A stretch of 64,000 nucleotides of DNA from Boseongicola sp. H5. GTDB lineage: Bacteria > Pseudomonadota > Alphaproteobacteria > Rhodobacterales > Rhodobacteraceae. The notes under the pieces were generated by a model that made no database searches, was not told the DNA's origin, and worked only from the letters and a program-made list of their open reading frames with translations. Positions 42,901-50,736 of the stretch are shown here, piece after piece. The stretch lies in the NCBI GenBank assembly GCA_020622165.1, contig JACNMN010000015.1, positions 1 to 64,000 on the forward strand. Reading direction: 5' to 3'. Each line of letters starts with the position of its first letter. Position 1 is the first letter of the stretch. A program made the translations under genes and the position numbers.

Positions 42901-43475
42901 GCTCTTTCAAGCCGATGGACGTCGCTATGCCAAATCGGGAGGAACGCCGCTCCGTCTTGCGGAAACCGGCACGTCGGCCGTCACCGATCGTGCGCTTGCT
43001 CCGCTCTTCAATTGCGCTGATCGAGACGTTACTCGGCCTCGCGGTTATTGTGGCGGTGCTTCTGAACTTCGCCAACATCGTGGGACGCTACATGCTGGGG
43101 CGAGCAATCGTGGGCGCTGACGAGACACTGATCTATCTCATGATCGGGATCGTGTTCATCGGTATCATCGTCGTAACTGCGCGTGACGCTCATCTCCGAA
43201 TGAGCATGATGGCTCACCTCGCACCGGAGCAGTTCCGGCGTTGGATACGGCGCCTCGAGTGGCTGATCCTCGCTCTGGTGGCCGGTTTCGTCTCGTGGAT
43301 TGCAAGCTCGATTTCGTTGCAACTGCAGGGTTTCGGGCAGCGCAGCCTGTCCGCCAACATCCCCATGTGGTTGCCACACGGCGTCGTCGCGTTCGGCCTT
43401 GTGGCAACCGCCACTATCGCGGTCTGGATGTGTTTGCGCGGCGCAGACGATGACGACAACGGAGACGAAACATGA
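42897..43475 (+). CDS. TRAP transporter small membrane subunit (DctQ-like)
   Basis: A 192-aa membrane protein with four hydrophobic segments: ALIETLLGLAVIVAVLLNFANIVGRY (pieces), YLMIGIVFIGIIVV, LEWLILALVAGFVSW and VAFGLVATATIAVW. GADETLIYLMI and ARDAHLRMSM are usual for DctQ proteins. Translation could begin at the GTG overlapping the decarboxylase stop (GTGA) or at in-frame ATGs at 42915 or 42927. It forms the membrane complex with the next gene product; the likely cargo is the operon substrate, a hydroxybenzoate. Confidence 0.88.
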   Translation: MSSFKPMDVAMPNREERRSVLRKPARRPSPIVRLLRSSIALIETLLGLAVIVAVLLNFANIVGRYMLGRAIVGADETLIYLMIGIVFIGIIVVTARDAHLRMSMMAHLAPEQFRRWIRRLEWLILALVAGFVSWIASSISLQLQGFGQRSLSANIPMWLPHGVVAFGLVATATIAVWMCLRGADDDDNGDET

Positions 43476-44770
43476 CGGGCGCCGCCGTCTCTCTCGCGGT
43501 GCTCCCCATGGTGATGCTGGCGGGCGGCCTACCGATCTTTGTAGTGTTGCTCGGCACGGCGGCCGTCACGCTCGTTCTGTTTTCCGACATTCCAGCAGCG
43601 GCTTTGCATCAGGCGATGTTCGGTTCTCTCGAATCCTTCGCTCTGCTGGCCATTCCGTTCTTCATCTTTGCCGGAGAACTCATGGCGCGCGGTTCCGTCG
43701 CAAGGCGCCTCGTGGATCTGGTCGACGAAGGCACGGGGCCGGTGCGTGGAAAGATCGGGCTGACGACGGTGGCAACCACCACCTTGTTCGGCGCGATCTC
43801 CGGCTCTGCGCCGGCAACGGTGGCAACGGTCGGCCGTCTTATGCTGCCCACGCTGCGAGCGGCTCGGTACCCTGACCGCGTTTCGGCAGGATTGCTGGCA
43901 TCGGCCGGCACGATCGGTGTGCTGATCCCGCCCTCGATCCCGCTGATCGTCTATGGCGTTGCCGCAAACGAATCCGTGCCCCGACTGTTCGCCGCCGGCA
44001 TATTGCCGGGTCTGTTGATTGGTGGTCTGATGAGTGCGCTGGTGCTGCTGCAGACCAGGCGGTACGGAATACGTGACGGGCGTCCCTTTCACTGGGATGC
44101 ATTTGCTATCGCGTTGCGAAGGGCGCTTTTTGCACTGATGCCCGCCGCCATCATTCTCGGTGGAATCTACGGCGGCGTGTTCTCGCCAACCGAAGCAGCC
44201 GGAATGGCCTGCATGGCCGCCGCGTTCATCGCCTGTTTCGTCTACAGAGAGCTTGGCTGGCGCGACCTGCTCGCTTGCGCCGAACGGACGGCGTTTCTGA
44301 CAGCGCAGGTCATGATCATCGTCGCTGCGGCGGGGGTTTTTTCCTGGGTGCTGACGATCAATCAGGTGCCGCAGAATATCGCCAACTGGATTGCGGCTGC
44401 CGGACTGTCGCCGATTCTCCTGCTCTTGCTCGTCAACGTGGCGTTGCTCCTGCTGGGCGCGATCCTTGACCCGATCGCGGCGATCCTGGTGGTGACGCCA
44501 CTTCTGGCGCCGGTGATGGCGGCGGCGGGCGTCGATCTGGTTCACTTCGGGATCGTGATGACCCTCAATCTTGCAATCGGGCTCCTCACTCCGCCCTTCG
44601 GATTGAGCCTGTTCGTGGCTCAAGGTGCGCTCGGCCTGCCGCTTGGCACGATCCTGCGCGGAGCCATTCCAGTGCTGGGCGTCCAAGTACTGGGGCTCGC
44701 CATCGTCACCTACATTCCGGCGCTTTCGACGACCTTGCCGGCAATGCTGTTCGACCAACCAATAAATTGA
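43472..44770 (+). CDS. TRAP transporter large permease subunit (DctM-like)
   Basis: A 432-aa permease with about 12 hydrophobic segments and the DctM signatures LLAIPFFIFAGELMARG, GAISGSAPATVATVG and LIPPSIPLIVYG. It uses the sodium or proton gradient to import an organic acid delivered by the periplasmic binding protein. It overlaps the small subunit by ATGA. The island thereby has its own high-affinity uptake, whereas gra gene clusters known to me use single-polypeptide transporters. Confidence 0.93.
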   Translation: MTGAAVSLAVLPMVMLAGGLPIFVVLLGTAAVTLVLFSDIPAAALHQAMFGSLESFALLAIPFFIFAGELMARGSVARRLVDLVDEGTGPVRGKIGLTTVATTTLFGAISGSAPATVATVGRLMLPTLRAARYPDRVSAGLLASAGTIGVLIPPSIPLIVYGVAANESVPRLFAAGILPGLLIGGLMSALVLLQTRRYGIRDGRPFHWDAFAIALRRALFALMPAAIILGGIYGGVFSPTEAAGMACMAAAFIACFVYRELGWRDLLACAERTAFLTAQVMIIVAAAGVFSWVLTINQVPQNIANWIAAAGLSPILLLLLVNVALLLLGAILDPIAAILVVTPLLAPVMAAAGVDLVHFGIVMTLNLAIGLLTPPFGLSLFVAQGALGLPLGTILRGAIPVLGVQVLGLAIVTYIPALSTTLPAMLFDQPIN

Positions 44771-44790
44771 ATGATGACAGGGAGGAAATC

Positions 44791-45792
44791 ATGATCAACA
44801 GACGACAGGTTCTAGTGGGTGGCGTCGGAGCTAGTGCTCTGATGCTGGGGGGTCCAGCACACGCCCAGCAACGCACACTCAAATTCGCTTCGGCGACGCT
44901 GAACGATGTCCAGCACCACTACCAGACGCGCTTCAAGGAAAAGCTGGAGGCAACGAGCGGCGATGTCGCCGTTGAAGTCTACCCGGCGAGCCAGCTCGGA
45001 CCGATCCCGCGCATGGTCGAGGGGGTCATGTTCGGCACGATCGAAAGCTTCATCACGGCCACCGCCTTCCTCAGCCAGGTCGATCCGCGTTTCCAGGTCT
45101 TCGACGTAGCCGCACTGTTCCGCGATCCGGAGGCGACACGTGACCTTTTTGCGGGCGAGGCCTTCCGGTCGCGCGTGCGCACGTTCGGCAATGCACAGAA
45201 CATCGAACCCATCTCGACCTTTGTGCACAGCCCGAACACAATCATCTCGAAACGGCCGATCGGCTCATTGGACGATCTCTCCGGGCTGAAGATTCGCGTC
45301 CTTGGCACACCTTTCCAGATCGAGCCGATGCGTGCGCTCGGTGCAACACCTGTGCCGATGCCGCTGTCTGAAGTCATGCCCGCGCTTCAGACGGGAACGA
45401 TCGATGCGGTCATCTCTGCGCCCACGGTCGCTTCGGCATTTCGGTACTACGATGCGGCACCATACATGATGATGGTCGAGAGTTGGCCGCTGATCGTCAC
45501 GGTGGCGACCTCGCGAAGCTGGCTCAATGGTCTGCCCGACGATGTCCGCGCGCATGTCGTCGGTGTTGCACGGGAAACCGAAGCGGAAGCGGTGGAATGG
45601 GGCACCGCCGACGTCACCCGCGCGGCCGAGGCCTGGGCTACCAATGGCGGCGAAGTCGTTCCGATTGATCCTAGCATCGAGGCTGCCCTTCAATCGACGA
45701 TCGCCGACGCGACCGCTTCCCTAATCGCCGCGAGCGCACCGCTGTCGGAAGAGGTCGCAGCGCTCAGCGGGATCCTCGCGGAGGCCCGTTGA
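44791..45792 (+). CDS. TRAP transporter substrate-binding protein (DctP-like)
   Basis: A 333-aa periplasmic protein. The N-terminus NRRQVLVGGVGASALML has a twin-arginine-like signal and ends near PAHAQ. LDDLSGLKIRVLGTPF and MPALQTGTIDAVISAP, with the conserved arginine at KIRV, are hallmark DctP segments; this arginine binds the substrate carboxylate. GGGAGG precedes the chosen ATG. The ligand should be an aromatic or other organic acid, and gamma-resorcylate is the simplest inference from the operon. Confidence 0.9.
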   Translation: MINRRQVLVGGVGASALMLGGPAHAQQRTLKFASATLNDVQHHYQTRFKEKLEATSGDVAVEVYPASQLGPIPRMVEGVMFGTIESFITATAFLSQVDPRFQVFDVAALFRDPEATRDLFAGEAFRSRVRTFGNAQNIEPISTFVHSPNTIISKRPIGSLDDLSGLKIRVLGTPFQIEPMRALGATPVPMPLSEVMPALQTGTIDAVISAPTVASAFRYYDAAPYMMMVESWPLIVTVATSRSWLNGLPDDVRAHVVGVARETEAEAVEWGTADVTRAAEAWATNGGEVVPIDPSIEAALQSTIADATASLIAASAPLSEEVAALSGILAEAR

Positions 45793-45794
45793 CG

Positions 45795-47045
45795 ATGGGC
45801 CGGGACGCGCATGGCGGCGTACTTGTCGCGGGAGGCGGAATTGGTGGGCTCTCGGCAGCGCTTGCGCTAGCTCGCGCGGGAAGACGCGTCACTGTTCTTG
45901 AGCGGTCGTCCGAACTGCGGGAGTTCGGGGCGGGCATCCAACTCGGACCGAACGCCTTCCACGCGCTTCATTCCATCGGCATCGACCAGGCAGCGCTCGA
46001 TCAGGCGATCTATGTCGACCGGCTGCGTCTCATGAACGCAATGACGGCGGAAGAGGTCACCGCGCTGGATCTGGGCGCGGCATTCAGAGCCCGGTTTGGC
46101 TATCCCTATGCCGTCATCCACCGCGGCGATCTCTACCGGGTTCTGATCGACGCCTGTTCCATGCACCAAAGTATTGCCATTCGCACAAACGCTGAGGTCG
46201 TCCGCTTTGAACAGAATGGAAGCGACGTCGAAGTCGTGCTCGCTTCCGGCGAAAGGGTCGCCGGGATCGCCCTAATCGGTGCTGACGGCATCTGGTCCGG
46301 CATCCGCCGACAAATGCTGGGCGATGCGCCTCCACGCGTGCCCGGGCACACCACCTTCCGGTCCGTCATCCCAATCGAAGAGATGCCAGAGGCGTTCCGC
46401 TGGAACGATGCGACGCTTTGGGCAGGCGATAAATGCCACATCGTCCACTATCCGCTGTCTGGCTATCGCCTGTTCAACTTCGCGATAACGGCCCACAACG
46501 ACGCGACGGAAGCCGTGTCCGGTGAACCGGTCGATGCAGGCGAGATCGGCGCGACCTTTGAGCATGTCCACGACACCGTCAAACAGATCATCCGGCACGG
46601 ACGCGATTGGAAGCGATGGGTGCTGTGCGACCGCGACCCGACCCATCACTGGGTCGAAGGCCGGGTTGCCCTGCTCGGCGACGCCGCTCATCCGACCCTG
46701 CAGTATCTCGCCCAGGGCGCGTGCATGGCGATCGAGGATGGGGTCAGTCTGGGCGACGCGTTCGGCTTCTTCGAAGACGATGTGGACTCCGCACTTCTTG
46801 TCTATCGGGATCTGCGCGTGTCGCGCACGGCGCAGATCGTCCTCAAGTCGCGGGCGATGGGCGAGCATGTCTATCACCCGCACGGCCCGCGCGCTTCTTT
46901 GCGCGACGCCATTCTCCGGTCAAAGTCAGACTCCGAACTCTACGAGGATCTGGCCTGGCTGTACGACGGCGGACAGGAGAGCAAGCGCTATTTCGATCCG
47001 TCAGCGACCCCCAACATCGAGCAAACCGAGGTGGTCTCGGCATGA
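45795..47045 (+). CDS. FAD-dependent aromatic hydroxylase (3-hydroxybenzoate 6-hydroxylase / salicylate hydroxylase type)
   Basis: A 416-aa single-component flavoprotein monooxygenase. It has the Rossmann motif LVAGGGIGGLSAALALA, the DG motif IGADGIWSGIRR and the GD motif VALLGDAAHPTLQYLAQGA. WKRWVLCDRDP is typical of 3-hydroxybenzoate 6-hydroxylases. In this operon the expected reaction is resorcinol plus NAD(P)H plus O2 to hydroxyquinol; the sequence alone does not exclude a related hydroxybenzoate as substrate. Initiation at the ATG (45795) or a TTG six bases earlier is possible. It overlaps the next gene by ATGA. Confidence 0.88.
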   Translation: MGRDAHGGVLVAGGGIGGLSAALALARAGRRVTVLERSSELREFGAGIQLGPNAFHALHSIGIDQAALDQAIYVDRLRLMNAMTAEEVTALDLGAAFRARFGYPYAVIHRGDLYRVLIDACSMHQSIAIRTNAEVVRFEQNGSDVEVVLASGERVAGIALIGADGIWSGIRRQMLGDAPPRVPGHTTFRSVIPIEEMPEAFRWNDATLWAGDKCHIVHYPLSGYRLFNFAITAHNDATEAVSGEPVDAGEIGATFEHVHDTVKQIIRHGRDWKRWVLCDRDPTHHWVEGRVALLGDAAHPTLQYLAQGACMAIEDGVSLGDAFGFFEDDVDSALLVYRDLRVSRTAQIVLKSRAMGEHVYHPHGPRASLRDAILRSKSDSELYEDLAWLYDGGQESKRYFDPSATPNIEQTEVVSA

Positions 47046-48973
47046 CCGCATTCGAGTATTCCCCGCAGCCGACCCGAGTGGTGTTCGGAGCCGATGCGGC
47101 CGCCGCGCTGCCGCGCGAGGCCGAACGTTTGGGACTGTCGCGCCTCCTGCTCCTATCCACGCCGGGCCAGTCGGAGCTGGCGCGCCGAGCGGCCCGAGAC
47201 CTTGGCAGCCGTGTAGTAGGCCATTTCGACGAAGCGGTCATGCACACACCTGTCACCGTCTCCAATCAGGCCGCCGATCAAGCCCGTGACCTTGGTGCCG
47301 ACGCCCTGGTTTCGGTGGGAGGAGGCTCCACGACCGGTCTCGGCAAGGCGGTCGCGCGACGGACCGGCCTGCCGCATATCGTAGTGCCCACGACCTACGC
47401 GGGATCGGAAATGACACCGATCCTTGGCGAGACCGAGGGCGGGCGAAAGACCACGCTTCGTGATGCCTCATTGCTTCCCGAAACCGTGATCTACGACGTC
47501 GGGCTGACCCGATCCCTGCCGGTTGGCGTCACGGTCGCCTCGGCGATGAACGCGATGGCACACGCTGTAGAGGCGCTCTACGCGGCCGATCGCAATCCGG
47601 TCACCGACATGCTGGCGGTCGACGCCATCGACCGATTCTCGAACGCTTTGCCGGCTTTGGTCGGCGACCCGGGCAACCTCGATGCACGCGCCGATGCTTT
47701 GCGGGCCGCCTGGGCCTGCGGAATCTGCCTGGGCCAGGTGTCGATGGGGTTGCATCACAAGCTCTGCCATGTCCTTGGCGGAACCTTCGGCCTACCCCAC
47801 GCCAAGACCCACGCCGCTATCTTGCCGCATGCCACCGCTTTCAACGAGCAGGCGGTGCCGGAGTTGCTCGCGCCGGTCGCCGAAATTCTCGGGGGGGCAT
47901 CCGCTGGTGCTGCTCTCCACGAATTTGGCGCTCGGCTAGGAGCGCCGACGGCGCTTCGTTCGCTCGGACTGCCGAAAGACGCCATTGTCGAGGCGGCGCG
48001 GGTCGCCACCGAGAACGCCTACGCCAATCCACGCGGCGTCGATCAAGACAGTATCGCGGGGCTTCTGGAACGGGCCTGGGCCGGCGATCCTCCCGCGGGC
48101 ACGGCCGAAGAGGGGTACTTCACCGAGCGGAACTCCGCCCGGATTGTCACGGCGCGAAACGAAGCCACCAATGTCAGGTTGGGTCAGGTGATGGAGGCGA
48201 TCACCCGCCATCTCCACGGGGCGGTCAAGGAGATCGAACCGACGCAGGACGAATGGATGCAGGCCATCCAGTTCCTGACCAAGACGGGCCACGCCTGCAA
48301 CGACTGGCGGCAGGAGTTCATCCTGCTCTCCGACGTGCTCGGCGTCTCGATGCTGGTCGACGCCATCAACAACCGCAAGCCCACGGGCGCTTCGGAAAGC
48401 ACCGTGCTCGGCCCTTTCCATGTCGACGGCGCCCCTGAACTCGAGATGGGCGCCGATATCTGTCTCGACCAGAAAGGCGAGCCCATGCTGGTGCGTGGCC
48501 GAATTCTCGACACCGCTGGCAAGCCTGTCAACGGCGCTAAGATCGACGTCTGGCAAGCCAATGACGAGGGTTTCTACGATGTTCAGCAGAAGGGCTTTCA
48601 GCCGGAGTTCAACCTGCGCGGCGTGTTCCGTACGGGCGATGACGGCCAGTACTGGTTTCGTGGGGTGAAACCGAAAAACTACCCAATCCCCGACGACGGT
48701 CCAGTCGGCCAGTTGCTCAAGAAGCTCGGACGCCACCCGTACCGACCAGCCCACCTGCACTACATTATCGAGGCGGCGGGCTACGAGGCGCTTATCACGC
48801 ACATCTTCGATCCGGACGATCCATACATTCACTCCGACGCGGTCTTCGGCGTGAAGGAAAGCCTGCTCGCCAGTTTCCGGTTGATCGAAGACGCCGATGC
48901 GGTCGAACAATCCGGACTGTCGGGCCCCTTCTACCTGGTTGAGCATGACTTCGTGCTCGCGCCGACGAGATGA
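47042..48973 (+). CDS. Maleylacetate reductase - hydroxyquinol 1,2-dioxygenase fusion protein
   Basis: One uninterrupted 643-aa frame with two complete enzymes. Residues 1-353 form an iron-alcohol-dehydrogenase-type maleylacetate reductase: VGGGSTTGLGKAVA, VPTTYAGSEMTPILG and MGLHHKLCHVLGG, reducing maleylacetate to 3-oxoadipate. Residues ~357-643 form an intradiol dioxygenase from its own natural N-terminus (GYFTERNSARIV): FILLSDVLGVSMLVDAI, GPFHVDGAPELEMG, and the four ferric-iron ligands Tyr512, Tyr547, His571 and His573, spaced as in hydroxyquinol 1,2-dioxygenases. It opens hydroxyquinol to maleylacetate. The two steps are consecutive, so the fusion could channel maleylacetate. The linker is only a few residues. 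No ribosome-binding site and start is seen at the junction. Confidence 0.9.
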   Translation: MTAFEYSPQPTRVVFGADAAAALPREAERLGLSRLLLLSTPGQSELARRAARDLGSRVVGHFDEAVMHTPVTVSNQAADQARDLGADALVSVGGGSTTGLGKAVARRTGLPHIVVPTTYAGSEMTPILGETEGGRKTTLRDASLLPETVIYDVGLTRSLPVGVTVASAMNAMAHAVEALYAADRNPVTDMLAVDAIDRFSNALPALVGDPGNLDARADALRAAWACGICLGQVSMGLHHKLCHVLGGTFGLPHAKTHAAILPHATAFNEQAVPELLAPVAEILGGASAGAALHEFGARLGAPTALRSLGLPKDAIVEAARVATENAYANPRGVDQDSIAGLLERAWAGDPPAGTAEEGYFTERNSARIVTARNEATNVRLGQVMEAITRHLHGAVKEIEPTQDEWMQAIQFLTKTGHACNDWRQEFILLSDVLGVSMLVDAINNRKPTGASESTVLGPFHVDGAPELEMGADICLDQKGEPMLVRGRILDTAGKPVNGAKIDVWQANDEGFYDVQQKGFQPEFNLRGVFRTGDDGQYWFRGVKPKNYPIPDDGPVGQLLKKLGRHPYRPAHLHYIIEAAGYEALITHIFDPDDPYIHSDAVFGVKESLLASFRLIEDADAVEQSGLSGPFYLVEHDFVLAPTR

Positions 48974-49884
48974 TCACAGCCGTCATGCCGAAACCCTGCA
49001 TCATCTGCGTCGCGATCACCGGTTCGTTGCCGACCAAGGCTCACAACCCGGCTGTGCCGGTCACCATAGGCGAGCAGATCGAAAGTACGCAGGAAGCCTG
49101 GGAAGCGGGCGCTTCCATTGCCCATCTCCACGTGCGCGATGACGACGGCAACCCATCTTCCGACCCCGAGAAGTTTTTCCGGCTTAAGGAGGGACTGGAA
49201 ACCCACTGCCCGGGTCTGATCATCCAGTTTTCAACCGGCGGCCGTTCTGGTGCGGGGACCCAACGTGGCCGGATGCTCGCGCTGGGACCCGATATGGCCT
49301 CACTTGCGGTGGGCTCGAACAACTTTCCGTCGAGAGTCTACGAAAACCCGCCCGATCTCGTCGATTGGCTGGCGGCGAAAATGCGCCAACACGCGATAAA
49401 GCCGGAAATCGAGGCGTTCGATCTTTCGCACATCCACCAGGCAGCCGTGATGCAGAAGGACGGGCGGATTAAAGCGCCGGCCTATGTCCAGTTCGTGATG
49501 GGCGTGAAGAACGCAATGCCTGCAGATAGGCATGTGTTCGACCATTATGTGCAGACGATGGAACGGCTGCTGCCCGGAAGCGAGTGGTGCGCGGCGGGGA
49601 TCGGCGCCGCACAAATCCTTGTCAATGAATGGTCGGTCGCCAGCGGCGGTCATGCTCGGACGGGACTTGAAGACAATGTCCGGCTAGACCGGCAGACACT
49701 CGTTCCTTCAAATGCCGCTCTCGTGCGCCGTGTTGTGCAAATCTGCGACAAATATCAGCGCCCCATTGCGGATGCTGCGACGGCACGCAGGATGCTGGGG
49801 CTGAATTCATCAGATTTGGTCTCGCGCAACCCAAACAAACTCCGATCCGCCGAATTGCGACAGACCAAACCGTATCTATCGTGA
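48970..49884 (+). CDS. Beta-keto acid cleavage enzyme (BKACE, DUF849), last gene of the island operon
   Basis: A 304-aa zinc enzyme of the BKACE family, which condenses a beta-keto acid with acetyl-CoA to give acetoacetate and a CoA ester. ICVAITGSL opens the TIM barrel; His52 and His54 (HLHVRD) are the zinc ligands; FSTGGRSGAGT, EIEAFDLSHI and GLEDNVRLD match the family. It overlaps the fusion gene by ATGA. The preceding enzyme makes 3-oxoadipate, itself a beta-keto acid, so the probable reaction is 3-oxoadipate plus acetyl-CoA to acetoacetate plus succinyl-CoA. Substrate is inferred from context. An in-frame ATG at 48985 is an alternative start. Confidence 0.88.
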   Translation: MITAVMPKPCIICVAITGSLPTKAHNPAVPVTIGEQIESTQEAWEAGASIAHLHVRDDDGNPSSDPEKFFRLKEGLETHCPGLIIQFSTGGRSGAGTQRGRMLALGPDMASLAVGSNNFPSRVYENPPDLVDWLAAKMRQHAIKPEIEAFDLSHIHQAAVMQKDGRIKAPAYVQFVMGVKNAMPADRHVFDHYVQTMERLLPGSEWCAAGIGAAQILVNEWSVASGGHARTGLEDNVRLDRQTLVPSNAALVRRVVQICDKYQRPIADAATARRMLGLNSSDLVSRNPNKLRSAELRQTKPYLS

Positions 49885-50278
49885 TTGCCGAAATAGAAAC
49901 ACCGCAACTTATCAGCTTGCTTGCCTTGGCAGAGACAGGTGTCCGTCGTCCCGATGGACTAAAGGCCGATCATCCACTGACACTCGAACCGGACCACTCA
50001 AGTGGTGCTGATAAAAGGAGTAGTGCATGTAAGGATCGACGTATCCGACGTATCGTAGTCAGCGCTAAGCAGCCGACCGAAACAACGAGCACAGTTCGTT
50101 GGATGTCTCGACAACCGACTTGATTTGCGTGATAGCTTTGCGAACGTCTGCCGGCCGCATCGGGCGACCATCCAACAGTAAGTTATGATGGGTGCGCCCT
50201 CCTGATTTGGATCTGCCCAAGCGTTATGTGCATCAGGGACAAAGCGTGCTGCCGCAAGTCATCGATGGTCAAACAAAA
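49885..50278. other. Intergenic stretch after the catabolic operon
   Basis: No gene is recognised here. A short plus-strand frame at the start has no motif. There is no clear terminator after the BKACE stop codon. The stretch ends at a tRNA 3'-end fragment. Confidence 0.4.
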
Positions 50279-50318
50279 TGGTGTACCCGGCAGGACTTGA
50301 ACCTGCGATCTTCCACTT
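50279..50318 (-). tRNA. tRNA 3'-end fragment (T arm, acceptor strand, CCA)
   Basis: On the minus strand this stretch ends GCAGG-TTCAAGT-CCTGC-CGGGTACACCA: a perfect five-base T stem with a TTCAAGT loop, a seven-base acceptor 3' strand and an encoded CCA. No matching 5' half (a GTACCCG strand with D and anticodon arms) is present upstream. It is therefore a partial tRNA, of the kind left when a tyrosine-recombinase element inserts in a tRNA gene. The amino acid cannot be told. Confidence 0.6.
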
Positions 50319-50332
50319 CCGAGGACAAAGCT

Positions 50333-50344
50333 CGTCTATAGACG
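50333..50344. repeat. 12-bp palindrome next to the tRNA fragment
   Basis: CGTCTATAGACG is a perfect palindrome 15 bases from the tRNA fragment, itself inside a larger GAGGA...TCCTC inverted repeat (50321-50352). It could be part of a recombinase core site. Confidence 0.4.
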
Positions 50345-50448
50345 GATCCTCTTGTCGTAGCGCTATAAAGAATGAGTAGTTCGCATCTTCATCTCACATG
50401 TCCACTTAACCTTCTTTCCGTGCTATTTTCGGGAAGGAGGAAGCGCCC

Positions 50449-50691
50449 ATGGGACGATCAACGGCAACGAGGAAGGCTGCGCCGCGGGATGCGGCCAGCA
50501 AGGTGGCATAGCAGCGCTTGAGCGTACTGGAACTGGCGAGATAACTCGGCAACATAGCCGAGGCCTGCCGACAGCGCGGCATGGACAGGACCAGTTTCTA
50601 CGAATGGAAGCGGCGTTTCCAGACCCAGGGATTCGACGGACTGAAGGACCGCCCGACGATCCGCAAGAGCAACCCGCATACGACGCCGATC
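50449..50691 (+). pseudogene. IS481-type transposase, N-terminal remnant with two stops
   Basis: The frame begins MGRSTATRKAAPRDAASK and continues LGNIAEACRQRGMDRTSFYEWKRRF, in pieces, and GLKDRPTIRKSNPH, the N-terminal helix-turn-helix of an IS481-family transposase. Stop codons at 50509 (TAG) and 50542 (TAA) interrupt it, and the catalytic domain is missing. Homology fades near 50690, which marks a deletion or junction. GGAAGGAGG precedes the ATG. Confidence 0.75.
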
Positions 50692-50736
50692 CGTTCGAAT
50701 GCCTGGGATTGCTGGGTCCGCCGTCACTCTATGTTA

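Noticed and set aside
43529-44758. A 409-codon minus-strand frame
   Set aside because: It is the antisense of the TRAP permease; its His/Arg/Gln-rich translation is typical of a shadow frame.
46607-48973. A 788-codon start upstream of the fusion protein
   Set aside because: The extra N-terminal 145 residues are an out-of-frame reading of the hydroxylase gene; the ATG at 47042 overlaps the hydroxylase stop and starts directly with the reductase fold.
50279-50352. A complete tRNA gene
   Set aside because: Only the T arm and acceptor 3' strand can be formed; no 5' acceptor strand, D arm or anticodon arm is present.
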